NCBI RefSeq assembly: GCF_027531545.1
Contig: NZ_JAPZSC010000020.1
Coordinates: 1 to 64,000, forward strand
Source of the DNA: Silanimonas sp.
GTDB lineage: Bacteria; Pseudomonadota; Gammaproteobacteria; Xanthomonadales; Xanthomonadaceae
Direction: 5' to 3'
Length of the DNA stretch: 64,000 nt
Numbering within the stretch: position 1 is the stretch's first letter; each line of letters starts with the position of its first letter. Positions 36,013 through 45,105 of the stretch are shown piece after piece. The notes below the pieces were generated by a model. That model was not told where the DNA came from and searched no databases. It saw only the letters and a list, made by a program, of their open reading frames with translations. The translations under genes and the position numbers were made by a program.

Positions 36013-37832
36013 GTCATGCCGCGCAGCTGGAGCGCGTCGCGCAGTTGGTCCTTGAAGCGATTCACCACCCGCAGGGCATCGCGCAGCAGCTCGCGGTCGA
36101 GGTGCCTCAGCGCGGCCACGTCGAGGCGGTTGTCCGGAACCCGCCCGGCCGCCAGGGCGTCCAGCTGCTGTGCGAGGCGCAGGCGCTGGAACACCGCGAG
36201 GGCCTGCGGCACGTCACGGCCCAGCTCGCCCGGCAGCGCGCCGGCCGCCACCAGCCCTTCGCAGCGCGCGAAGCTGTTGCTGCGCGCCACGCCATGGCGC
36301 AGGGCGAGCGTCCGCAGGCCGTGAACCAGCGGGAAGATGCCGCCCTTCTTGATGTCGGTCCCATCGCCACCGTCGCGCACGCGGCCGAACAGGGTGAGCG
36401 GCGTATCGAACTGGAAGGTGGCGAGGCCCATCTCGCGCATCAGTCCCTCGTCGCGGCCCAGCATCATCAGATCCTCGTGCAAGGGCTGCACGAGATGCCG
36501 GTCACCGGCCACCGGGCGCGCATCGACCACCATCGACAGCTCCATCAGCGATACGGGATCGCCACGGCGACGCCAGTCGGCGATGCGCCCGCGCCAGCCG
36601 TCGAGCGTCTGCCGCCAGTGCGGGTTGCTCGCCATGACGCCGCCGGCGCAGGGCGGGTAGCCGATCTCGGCGAGCCGCGCCGCGAAACGCGCCATCGCGC
36701 CGGCGTAGGCATCGGGTTCGCAGCCCGGCGCGAGGATCAGCGCGTTGTCCTGGTCGGTCTTGAGGATCTGTTCGCGACGGCCCTCGCTGCCCAGCACCAG
36801 CAGGCACGCGCCCTCGCGCAAGGCCTCGGGCACGCAGAAGCGGAACAGCGCGGCGAGCAGCCGCGAGTTCAGCGCGCTCACCATCTCCATCAGGTAGCTG
36901 ATCTTCGCGCCCTGCGCGAACAGCGTGCGCACCAGCGCGTCCATCTCGCGCGCCGCGGCCACCACTTCCGCCTCGTCGGCCGCGCGGGCGAGGCGAAGGC
37001 TGATGAGGTGCGACTGGCTGGCGTAGTGGCTCAGCACTTCCGCCAAGCCGATCGTGCCGACCACGGCGCTGCCGCGGCGCACGGCCACGCGCTCGATGTG
37101 CGATTCGGTCATCGTCACCAGCGCTTGGAACAGCACGTCGTCCTCGCGCACGCCGATCAGCGGGCGATGCGCCAGCGGACCCACCGGCGACGCGAGGCCA
37201 TGGCCCTCGAGCGCCAGCGCATCGAGGAGATCCGTGCGGGTGACGATGCCGGGCCCGTCTTCTCCCGGCGAAGGCTCGATGACGAGGCACTCGACGCCGC
37301 GACGGCGAAGTTCGGCCACCGCGGCGCCGATCGACACCTCCGGCGACACCGCGACGGCCTCGGCCAGCTGCGCATCGCGGACGCGGGTGAGCATCAGCCG
37401 GTTGGCTTCGGACGGGGCGCTCTTCTCGGCCAGCAGTTGCCGTTTCGCCGACAGCCCCTCGTGGAACCACGCGGCGAAGCGCGGCTGCTCGTCGAGCAAC
37501 ACGCGGAACACCGGTGCCGGCAGCACGAAGGCCAGCACTTCGCCGCGGGCTCGGTAGCGATGGCGCGCCCGGCCGGTGATCACCGCGAACGCGCCGAACA
37601 CCTCGCCGGGGCCGTAGTCGGAGAACAGCCGCTCGCGGCCGTCCTCGATGTCGCCGGCCTCGACCTCGCCGCGCAACACCACGTAGACCTGCGTCGACGG
37701 CTGCCCCGCTTCGATCAGCACCGTGCCCGGCGCGAAGAAGGCGAGGTCCAGCGCGGCCTCGACGCGCGCACGCGCCGGGGCATCGAGCAGGTCGAAGGGC
37801 GGGGCATGGAAGTCGAAGCCGGGCGTGGCCAT
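36009..37832 (-). CDS. cNMP-binding/CBS/DUF294 nucleotidyltransferase-like protein
   Basis: The protein has 607 residues. In order it has a cyclic-nucleotide-binding barrel (about 5-125, with FGAFAVITGRARHRYRA), a pair of CBS domains (about 150-270), a DUF294 nucleotidyltransferase-like domain with LGSEGRREQILKTDQDNAL (about 340-370), and a DUF294 C-terminal helical domain. GSxGR and TDQDNAL resemble the GlnD/GlnE type nucleotidyltransferase active site, so nucleotide-regulated transfer to a protein is possible but unproven. The start at 37832 gives the cNMP domain start; frames extend upstream without homology. It is the first gene of the presumed DUF294-exonuclease-CrbS operon. Confidence 0.9.
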   Translation of the reverse strand: MATPGFDFHAPPFDLLDAPARARVEAALDLAFFAPGTVLIEAGQPSTQVYVVLRGEVEAGDIEDGRERLFSDYGPGEVFGAFAVITGRARHRYRARGEVLAFVLPAPVFRVLLDEQPRFAAWFHEGLSAKRQLLAEKSAPSEANRLMLTRVRDAQLAEAVAVSPEVSIGAAVAELRRRGVECLVIEPSPGEDGPGIVTRTDLLDALALEGHGLASPVGPLAHRPLIGVREDDVLFQALVTMTESHIERVAVRRGSAVVGTIGLAEVLSHYASQSHLISLRLARAADEAEVVAAAREMDALVRTLFAQGAKISYLMEMVSALNSRLLAALFRFCVPEALREGACLLVLGSEGRREQILKTDQDNALILAPGCEPDAYAGAMARFAARLAEIGYPPCAGGVMASNPHWRQTLDGWRGRIADWRRRGDPVSLMELSMVVDARPVAGDRHLVQPLHEDLMMLGRDEGLMREMGLATFQFDTPLTLFGRVRDGGDGTDIKKGGIFPLVHGLRTLALRHGVARSNSFARCEGLVAAGALPGELGRDVPQALAVFQRLRLAQQLDALAAGRVPDNRLDVAALRHLDRELLRDALRVVNRFKDQLRDALQLRGMT

Positions 37833-38004
37833 GGCCCAAGGCTGCCACGCCCGCAACGCGGCGTCCCTTCGACCTTCGGCGAAGGGCGGCGTCACGGCTT
37901 GCCGTACGCGCCGCCGGGTGCGCCCGCTCGTCGGAATCGGCTGGCGGAGTTGAACGGCGTTTTGCTCAGATGCCGGCGTCGCCCGCCACCCCCCGCGCCT
38001 GCCC

Positions 38005-39033
38005 ATGAACCACGACGCCGAGCTTGACCAGCTCCACGCCCAGTCCGACGACATCGCCGCCGCCCAACTCCCCTTGCTGGTGGCGTTCGGCTTCGCCATG
38101 ACGGCCCTCGCGGGCTTCGCTCTCAGCTCGCCCGGCATCGGCATCGTCGGCTGGTTCGGCGGCTTCCTGATCGGGCTGTACGCCATCAGCCGAGGGGCCG
38201 CCGCCATCGAGCTGCCAGCACTGGCGAAGTACCCGGCGATGCTCGCCACCTTCGTGCCCGGCTTCTGCGCGCTCGCCACCGGTGGCGTGTGGTGGCTGTC
38301 GCGCAATGCCGCGTCGGCGAACGCCGCGGCGATCGAACGCACGGAACGCAGCGCGCGCCTGGCGGCGCAACGTCCCGCGCCCGCCACGACGGCGGCTCGC
38401 GTGCCGCAGCCGACGCCCGCCGCGGCGCCCTCGCCGATCCCGGAGAAAGCGCTGCCCGTGGTGCGCGCCGTGCTCGAGCAGCCCGCCGACCCGGGCGCGC
38501 CGATCAAGATCGGCGTCCCCGAACGCCCGGAAGGCATGAGCGATGCGGACTGGGCCTTGTTCGCCAACGCCACCGGCCCGGTCGCGCGCGGCGCCGGTCA
38601 CTTCCTCGTGATGTACCGGATGGACAACGGCGACAACTGGCTGTTCGTCAACGAGGACGTCCGCGAACAGTCCGGCCTCACCCGCGACGGCCTGCATCGC
38701 AAAGCGCTGCAGAACCTGATGGCCATCGCGAAGCGGCCCGGCCAGCTGCGCCAGGTCGACCACCCGCCGTACATGGGCTTCCTGCTCGATGGCGAGCACG
38801 AGTCGTCGCTGGTGCTCGTCGACGAGGTCTGGAACGCCGTGCTGCGCAACGACTGCCCGAACGGCGCGGTGGTGGCGATCCCCGCGCGCGACCTCTGCAT
38901 GTTCTGCGACGCCGATTCCCCGGAAGGCATCGTCGCGCTGCGCGAGATGTGCGCGAAGTTCGCCGGCCAGCGCGGCTTCGTTTCCGACCAGCTGCTGCTC
39001 TACACCGCGCAGGGCTGGTCGGCGTTCCGCTGA
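38005..39033 (+). CDS. Membrane protein with C-terminal DUF1444-like domain
   Basis: The protein has 342 residues and was not recognised with certainty. Two or three hydrophobic helices (about 22-97) are followed by an Ala/Pro-rich linker (about 105-150) and a globular C-terminal domain (about 165-342). That domain has LLDGEHESSLVLVDEVWN and VVAIPARDLCMFCDADSPEGI, which resemble DUF1444 (YtpQ-type) proteins of unknown function. It is a single gene between the divergent DUF294 gene and the convergent peptidase. Confidence 0.72.
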   Translation: MNHDAELDQLHAQSDDIAAAQLPLLVAFGFAMTALAGFALSSPGIGIVGWFGGFLIGLYAISRGAAAIELPALAKYPAMLATFVPGFCALATGGVWWLSRNAASANAAAIERTERSARLAAQRPAPATTAARVPQPTPAAAPSPIPEKALPVVRAVLEQPADPGAPIKIGVPERPEGMSDADWALFANATGPVARGAGHFLVMYRMDNGDNWLFVNEDVREQSGLTRDGLHRKALQNLMAIAKRPGQLRQVDHPPYMGFLLDGEHESSLVLVDEVWNAVLRNDCPNGAVVAIPARDLCMFCDADSPEGIVALREMCAKFAGQRGFVSDQLLLYTAQGWSAFR

Positions 39034-39064
39034 TTGCGTCGGCGCCGGGCGCCGACGCCCGGCC

Positions 39065-40411
39065 TCACGGCGCGCTGCCTGCCGCGCCGTTCCCGTCGTT
39101 CGCACCGCCGAGGTAGTCGAGCGCCAGCTGCGCCATCACGCGCACACCGAGGTCGAGCCCGCGGTCGTCGATCTGGAACTCCGGCGTGTGGTGGCCCGGC
39201 GCCTGCGCTTCCGGCAGGGCGGGGTCGCGGCCGCCGAGGAAGACGAACAGGCCCGGCGCTTCCTGCGCGAAGAACGAGAAGTCCTCGGCGCCGGTGACGG
39301 CCGGGCGCAGTAGCACCTTCTCGGCCCCGGCAGCGCGCTGCAGGCTGGGCAGCATGCGCGCGGTGAGCTCGGGGTCGTTGTAAGTGACGGGATAGGCCAC
39401 GCCATCGGGCACCGTCACCTCGACCGTGGCGCCCATGGCACCCGCGATCTGCGTCGCGACCGCGCGGACGCGCTCGCGCAGCAGCGTGCGGGTCTCGTCG
39501 TTCAAGGCGCGCAGCGTGCCTTCGAGTTCCACCTGCTCCGGGATGATGTTCGAGCGCACGCCGCCGCTGATGCGGCCCACCGACACCACGGCGGCGCCTT
39601 CGGTGAGCTCGACGTTGCGGCTGACGATGGTCTGCAAGCCCATCACCACCTGCGTGGCGGTGACGATCGGATCGACGCTGCTCCACGGATAGGCACCGTG
39701 CGCCTGCTTGCCCTTGATGATGATGCGGAACGACTCGGCGCTGGCCATCGTGCCGCCGGGACGATAGGCCACGTGGCCGACCGGCAGCACGGAATTGACG
39801 TGCAGGCCGAACACCGCCTCGACCTTCGGGTTCTGCATCACGCCTTCCCTCACCATCAACTCGGCACCGCCTTCCTCGCCAGCGGGCGGGCCTTCCTCGG
39901 CCGGCTGGAAGAAGAACTTGATCGTGCCGGGGATCGAATCGCGTCGCGACGCGAGCACTTCCGCCACACCCATCAGGATGGCCACGTGCGCGTCGTGGCC
40001 GCAGGCGTGCATCACGCCCACCTCTTGGCCGTTGTAGGTGCTACGCACCTTCGAGGCGTAGGGCAGGTCGACGCGTTCGGTCACGGGCAGCGCATCCATG
40101 TCGGCGCGCAGCGCGATCACCGGGCCGGGCCGGCCACCCACGAGGGTGCCGACGACGCCGGTGTGCGCGACACCAGTTTTCACGTCGAACCCGAGGCCCT
40201 TGAGATGCTCGGCGACGAGTGCCGAGGTGCGGAACTCGCGATTGCCCAGCTCGGGATGCTGGTGGATGTCGCGACGCCACGCGACCACCTTCGGTTCGAT
40301 GGCGGCGACGGCGGCGGCAAGGGCCTCATCGGCCTGCACCGGGCGGGCGGTGGCGATCGCGGCAGCGACAAGGGCCAGGGACAGGGCGGCACGACAAACG
40401 GGAACAGGCAT
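39065..40411 (-). CDS. Secreted M20D amidohydrolase/peptidase
   Basis: The protein has 448 residues with a signal peptide (about 1-27). It shows the M20D metal and catalytic motifs ALRADMDALPV, MHACGHDAHVA and QPAEEG, plus a lid domain (about 205-320) with GKQAHGAYPW. Relatives hydrolyse N-acyl amino acids, hippurate or indole-acetyl amino acids; the substrate here is unknown. The ATG at 40411 is preferred to GTG 40420 because a GGAG site lies 9 bases before it. Confidence 0.9.
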   Translation of the reverse strand: MPVPVCRAALSLALVAAAIATARPVQADEALAAAVAAIEPKVVAWRRDIHQHPELGNREFRTSALVAEHLKGLGFDVKTGVAHTGVVGTLVGGRPGPVIALRADMDALPVTERVDLPYASKVRSTYNGQEVGVMHACGHDAHVAILMGVAEVLASRRDSIPGTIKFFFQPAEEGPPAGEEGGAELMVREGVMQNPKVEAVFGLHVNSVLPVGHVAYRPGGTMASAESFRIIIKGKQAHGAYPWSSVDPIVTATQVVMGLQTIVSRNVELTEGAAVVSVGRISGGVRSNIIPEQVELEGTLRALNDETRTLLRERVRAVATQIAGAMGATVEVTVPDGVAYPVTYNDPELTARMLPSLQRAAGAEKVLLRPAVTGAEDFSFFAQEAPGLFVFLGGRDPALPEAQAPGHHTPEFQIDDRGLDLGVRVMAQLALDYLGGANDGNGAAGSAP

Positions 40412-40529
40412 CGCGGGCACTCCGGATTCAACGAAGGAGGCGCCGGGGGAGCGTGGACGCTAGCACGCCGTCCACGGGTGGGGAGCGTAGACTGCAAACC
40501 TTGACCGCCGCACCAGCCGGAACACGCCC

Positions 40530-41963
40530 ATGGACAGCCGCGAACCCGCCCAAGCCCCGGTCTGCACGCCGGCTGCACTGGCCGCCACGCTCTCGACCCT
40601 TCGCGAGGCTTGGCGGACGCAGCGCCCGGATTTCGCCCAGCGCCGCGCCGACCTCGACCGCCTCGCCGCCGCCATCAAGGCGAAGCGCGAAGCCATCGTC
40701 GAAGCGATCAACGCCGACTTCGGCCGCCGCGCGGCCGTCGAAACGCTGGCCGCCGACGTGATGGTGACGCTCGAGGAGATCAAGCACGTCCGCAAGCACC
40801 TTCGCTCGTGGATGAAGCCGAAACGCGCGCCGATCAACCTGCTGTTCCTGCCGGCCCGCGGCGAGATCCGCTTCCTGCCGCTCGGGGTGGTCGGCATCGT
40901 CGCGCCGTGGAACTACCCGTTCCAGCTGGCAATCATCCCGCTGGTCGACGCGATCGCCGCCGGCAACCACGTGATGATCAAGCCCAGCGAGTTCACGCCG
41001 CGCACCAGCGCGCTGATCCGCGAGCTCTGCGCCGAGGTGTTCCCAGCCGATCGCGTCGCGGTCATCGAGGGCGATGCCGCGGTGGGTGCCGCCTTCACCA
41101 GCCTGCCTTTCGACCACCTGCTGTTCACCGGCAGCACCGCCGTGGGCCGCAAGGTGATGGCCGCCGCCGCGCCGAACCTCGTGCCCGTCACCTTGGAACT
41201 CGGCGGCAAGTCGCCAGCGCTGATCGCCCCCGGCTACGACATCGCCCACGCGGCCGAGCGCATCGCCACCGGCAAGCTGTTCAACGCTGGCCAGACCTGC
41301 GTCGCGCCCGACTACGTGCTGGTGCCGGAAGCGCAGCGCGAGGCCTTCATCGACCTGTTCTTCGCCGCGGTGGCCAAGCGCCTTCCGACCCTCGGCGACA
41401 ACCCCGACCTCACCTGCGTGATCAACCCGAGGCAGTCGCAGCGCCTTCGCGAATGGCTGGACGATGCGAAGCAGCGTGGCGTGGCGATCCGCCAGCACAC
41501 GCCGGATGACGGCAAGGCCGCGCCGGGCGAAATCATCCCGCCGACCGTGCTGATCGACCCGCCGGACGAGGCCCGCGTGATGCAGGAGGAGATCTTCGGC
41601 CCCTTGCTGCCGGTGAAGGGCTACCGCACGCACGACGAAGCCATCGCCTACATCCTCGGCCGCGACCGGCCGCTGGCCTTCTACCCCTTCGACCGCGACC
41701 GCGAGCGCCTCGACCGCACGCTCAACACCGTCGTGGCCGGCAGCGTCTGCGTGAACGACACGCTCATCCAGTTCGGGCAGCACGAGCTGCCGATTGGCGG
41801 CGTCGGCGCCTCGGGCATGGGCCACTACCACGGGCACCAGGGCTTCCTGACCTTCAGCAAGGCGATGCCAGTGATGCGGCAGGCGCGCCTGAACGGCATG
41901 TTCCTGTTCGACCAGCCCTATTCCGGCCTGATGAAGCGCGTGCTGGATTTCCTGACGCGCTGA
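40530..41963 (+). CDS. Aldehyde dehydrogenase (coniferyl-aldehyde dehydrogenase-like)
   Basis: This 477-residue NAD(P)-dependent enzyme oxidises an aldehyde to the acid. The catalytic Cys257 (FNAGQTCVAPDYV) and general base Glu223 (TLELGGKSP) are present, with FTGSTAVGR for cofactor binding. The YPF at about residue 395 and the long hydrophobic C-terminal tail fit the coniferyl-aldehyde/fatty-aldehyde branch. The exact aldehyde is not certain. It stands alone; a short inverted repeat (40453-40475) lies in its upstream region. Confidence 0.92.
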   Translation: MDSREPAQAPVCTPAALAATLSTLREAWRTQRPDFAQRRADLDRLAAAIKAKREAIVEAINADFGRRAAVETLAADVMVTLEEIKHVRKHLRSWMKPKRAPINLLFLPARGEIRFLPLGVVGIVAPWNYPFQLAIIPLVDAIAAGNHVMIKPSEFTPRTSALIRELCAEVFPADRVAVIEGDAAVGAAFTSLPFDHLLFTGSTAVGRKVMAAAAPNLVPVTLELGGKSPALIAPGYDIAHAAERIATGKLFNAGQTCVAPDYVLVPEAQREAFIDLFFAAVAKRLPTLGDNPDLTCVINPRQSQRLREWLDDAKQRGVAIRQHTPDDGKAAPGEIIPPTVLIDPPDEARVMQEEIFGPLLPVKGYRTHDEAIAYILGRDRPLAFYPFDRDRERLDRTLNTVVAGSVCVNDTLIQFGQHELPIGGVGASGMGHYHGHQGFLTFSKAMPVMRQARLNGMFLFDQPYSGLMKRVLDFLTR

Positions 41964-41989
41964 GCGCCGAGCGCCGAGCGCCGAGCGCC
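41962..41989. repeat. Four exact 7-base tandem repeats at the end of the aldehyde dehydrogenase gene
   Basis: GAGCGCC is repeated four times, beginning inside the TGA stop codon. As it lies just beyond the coding end, copy-number change would not alter the protein. Confidence 0.9.
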
Positions 41990-42021
41990 AGAACGGTCCC
42001 GCGTCGTCGTCGAACGCCGCC

Positions 42022-42672
42022 ATGCTTTGGATAGCGCTGTCCCTGGCGTTCGTCTGGCTCGCGCTGCGGGAACTGTGCTCGCCCTGGGATCGGCATCACC
42101 CGCAACCGATCCATCCGCCCTACCTGCTGATGGTCTGCGCCCTGGCCGTGGGCTTCGCCTGGCCCCCGGTGTCGACGTGGCGCTTCGAGCGCTTCCTCGA
42201 GGCGAAGGCCCGGGTTCTGGCCGACGGTCGGCCGGTCTCGGTCCACTGCAATACCCTCTTCGACACGATGCTCGACCCAAACGCGCTGGCGGCAGGCCAC
42301 GCCAATCTCGCCACCGGACGGATCGTGCTGCAGAAGCCCTGGTGCTCGACGCTGCGCGACTACCTCGACGACCCGGCAAGCGCCGACGAACGCGGCATCC
42401 AGAGCCTCAACCTCTTCACCCATGAGGTGATGCACGTGCGCGGCCTGCTCGACGAGCGCGTCACCGAGTGCCACGCCGTGCAGTACAACCGGCGCATGGC
42501 CGAATTGCTGGGCGTTCCCGCGCCCTTGGCGCTCGAGCACGCGCGGCGCTATTTCCGCGAAAGCTATGCCCTGCGGGCCGAGGTCGGGGGGCTTGCGGGG
42601 TCCTACCACTCCCCGGAGTGCGCCCCGGGACGCGCGCTGGACCTTCGGCTGCCGGACTCGATCTGGCGGTAG
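42022..42672 (+). CDS. Small membrane-anchored putative zinc metallopeptidase
   Basis: The protein has 216 residues. Two hydrophobic helices (about 1-17 and 32-49) anchor a soluble domain that contains HEVMH at 134-138, the HExxH zinc-binding and catalytic motif, followed by ERVTECHAVQ. Glu149 (or His151) is the likely third ligand. No named family was recognised. Its start is 58 bases after the aldehyde dehydrogenase stop. Function is inferred from the motif only. Confidence 0.7.
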   Translation: MLWIALSLAFVWLALRELCSPWDRHHPQPIHPPYLLMVCALAVGFAWPPVSTWRFERFLEAKARVLADGRPVSVHCNTLFDTMLDPNALAAGHANLATGRIVLQKPWCSTLRDYLDDPASADERGIQSLNLFTHEVMHVRGLLDERVTECHAVQYNRRMAELLGVPAPLALEHARRYFRESYALRAEVGGLAGSYHSPECAPGRALDLRLPDSIWR

Positions 42673-42770
42673 GCACCGGGGGACTTCCGGCGGCCCGACG
42701 AATCCCCGCTGTCAACGTCCACGCCCATGGTGCGTTCGTGGGCGGGATATCTGCATCGACGAGGTCGGCC

Positions 42771-45074
42771 ATGGCGTTCACGGGGCGGTTCCTGGTGCCG
42801 ATGCTGGCGGGCTTGGCGCTGGCGGCGGCCGGTCCGGCCGTCGGTGCGCGGGTCGAGGCCGCGACGTGGACCGTCGGTGGCGTCGAACGCACCTTCCGGG
42901 TCGCGACCCCCGATGGCTGGGATGGGCAGACGCCCTTGCCGCTGGTGCTTGCCCTGCATCCCTTCGGCAGCAACGGGGACGCCTTCCTGCGCAGCTCCGG
43001 ATGGCTGGAGGTCTCCGACCGCCATCGCGTGATGGTGGTCTCGCCGGACGGAAGTCGTCGCGCCGGTGCCAGCGGGTTCAACTGGAACAGTTACACCTTC
43101 GACGGCAGCGGCCCGGACGACCTCGGGTTCCTCGCCGCGCTGCCTGCCGAAGTGGCCCGGCGCTGGTCCGTCGCCTCGACTCGCGTGTACGTCACCGGGT
43201 TCTCGAACGGCGCGATGATGGCCAGCACCCTGGCCTGCGCCCGCCCCCGCCTGTTCGCCGCCTACGCGCCGGTCTCCGGGGGGTGGTTGAGCGCCTACGG
43301 CGGGTCGGAAGCACCCTGCACGCCCGATGCCCCGGTCGACATCTGGCTGTGGCGGGGTGAACGCGAATCGCAGGTCACGGGAACCTCCAACCCGCAGCCG
43401 CGGAATGTCCAGGATGCCGCGCAACGCGACTTCTGGGTCGCGCACAACGGCGGCGGGATGCCGGTCTCGGTGACGGAGACGATCACCATCGACGGTCGGT
43501 CCGTGACCCATCGGACCCAGCGCTGGAGCAGCGCCGCCGAGACGTGGTTCACCGAAGTCGCTGGCGCCAGCCATCAGTACTTTCCCGGTGCCGCAGAGCG
43601 CATCTGGAGCGAATTCTTCGTCGGCCGGCAGCTCGATGCGTCGACGCCTCACACGACCGCCGACCCCGGACTGGAGTACGCTTGGTCGCTGTTCGGCAAC
43701 GGCGTCGCGCGAGGCGTCGCCCTGGCGGCCAATGGCGATGTGTGGGTGGTCGGGAGCTATGCCGGCTCGCTCGCCCTCGGCGGGCGTCAGATCAACAGCC
43801 GGGGTGCATCCGACGCCTTCGTGGCCCGCATAGACGCCAACGGACAGGTCTTGGCCCTGACGGGCCTCGGGGGGGCCGCAAGCGACGTCGCGACCGACAT
43901 CGTGGTCTCGGACGACGGCCGCATCTTCGTCACCGGAGGTTTCACGGGGGGGTTGGGCGAAGGCACTCCCATCCTCCCGGCCTTCGGCCGGATGGACACC
44001 TTCGTCGCCGAACTCGACGCCTCGGGCGCGATCGTCTCGGCGACGTCGATGGGCGGAACCGGGGACGACTACGGCAATGAAGTGGATGCGCGCGCCGGCC
44101 GCGTGGCCATCGCGGTGAACGCGACCTCGGGCATCAGCGTTCCACCCCTCGGTGCGCTGCCGTATTCCGGCGGCGATGAAGGTTATGTCGTGGTCCTGGA
44201 CGATCGCCTCCGCCCGCTGTCGTCGCACCAGGTGGGAGGCGCCGGGGCGGCGTCGGTGCGCGCCGTGGCCATCGGCGAGGGCATGGTCGCCTTCGCCGGC
44301 GAATGCGTGGGCGACCTGCAGATGCTCGGGGCGTCGCTCCGCTGCGACGATGCAACCGACGGCTACGTCGCCGGGCTCGCCATGGCGTCGGGCGAGGCCT
44401 GGGTCCGCTTCGCCGATGGCACCGGCCTGCAGTCGGTCCGCGGCGTTGGCATCGATGGCTCGGGGAACGTCACGGCACTGGGCCGCTTCGATGCCGCCGC
44501 ACGACTCGACGCGGCGGTCCACCTGACCTCCTTCGGAAGCAAGGACCTGATGGTGTGGCGACTGGACTCGCGGGGCCGCACGCTGGGTGCGCTGCCGGTG
44601 GGAAGCGCCGGGAACGACGAAGGCGGCGAGCTCGTGGTGTTCCCCAATGGCGTGTTCTCCATCGCGGGGCACTTCCGGGGCGCGCCGGTACTGAAGCGCC
44701 TGGATTCGCCGCCACACCACCAGGGTGGCGCCGACGAGGTCGTCCTGTCCTTTTCCGGTCGCGGCGACCTGATCGGCATCTCGCGCGGCGGCGGCGCGGG
44801 CGACGAGATCCACTACGCCATGGCGGAGTCGACCCGGGGCAACGTGACCGTGGGGACGTACTACGGCGACACCCGTTTCGGCAGCCGCGCGAGCAACGGG
44901 GAAGGGTTCTACGTCTCGTTCCGGAAGTTCGTCCCGATGATCGCGCCACGGGCTGCGGGAGGCGGCCCGGTGCCAACGGACGCGTCCCCGGCACCGCCGG
45001 TGACGACCGGAGCGACGCCACGGGCGACCCGCCGCGATGCCGCCCGCACGGCCCGTCGAGATCCCACGCGGTGA
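42771..45074 (+). CDS. Secreted esterase (PHB depolymerase/LpqC-like) fused to a beta-propeller
   Basis: The protein has 767 residues. A signal peptide (about 1-30) leads to an alpha/beta-hydrolase domain (about 32-285) with nucleophile Ser145 in VTGFSNGAMM and His268 in GASHQYFPG. The usual GxxD acid segment reads WRGERES, so the acid residue is not obvious. Residues about 300-720 hold repeats of the form GDVWVVGSYAGSLALGG, typical of SBBP-type propeller blades, and the tail is basic (TRRDAARTARRDPTR). Such hydrolases remove polyhydroxyalkanoate or feruloyl/acetyl esters. The start at 42771 has GAGG upstream; the frame extends 5' without homology. Confidence 0.8.
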   Translation: MAFTGRFLVPMLAGLALAAAGPAVGARVEAATWTVGGVERTFRVATPDGWDGQTPLPLVLALHPFGSNGDAFLRSSGWLEVSDRHRVMVVSPDGSRRAGASGFNWNSYTFDGSGPDDLGFLAALPAEVARRWSVASTRVYVTGFSNGAMMASTLACARPRLFAAYAPVSGGWLSAYGGSEAPCTPDAPVDIWLWRGERESQVTGTSNPQPRNVQDAAQRDFWVAHNGGGMPVSVTETITIDGRSVTHRTQRWSSAAETWFTEVAGASHQYFPGAAERIWSEFFVGRQLDASTPHTTADPGLEYAWSLFGNGVARGVALAANGDVWVVGSYAGSLALGGRQINSRGASDAFVARIDANGQVLALTGLGGAASDVATDIVVSDDGRIFVTGGFTGGLGEGTPILPAFGRMDTFVAELDASGAIVSATSMGGTGDDYGNEVDARAGRVAIAVNATSGISVPPLGALPYSGGDEGYVVVLDDRLRPLSSHQVGGAGAASVRAVAIGEGMVAFAGECVGDLQMLGASLRCDDATDGYVAGLAMASGEAWVRFADGTGLQSVRGVGIDGSGNVTALGRFDAAARLDAAVHLTSFGSKDLMVWRLDSRGRTLGALPVGSAGNDEGGELVVFPNGVFSIAGHFRGAPVLKRLDSPPHHQGGADEVVLSFSGRGDLIGISRGGGAGDEIHYAMAESTRGNVTVGTYYGDTRFGSRASNGEGFYVSFRKFVPMIAPRAAGGGPVPTDASPAPPVTTGATPRATRRDAARTARRDPTR

Positions 45075-45105
45075 TCGATGCCAGCATCGTCGCTATCCTT
45101 GGGCG

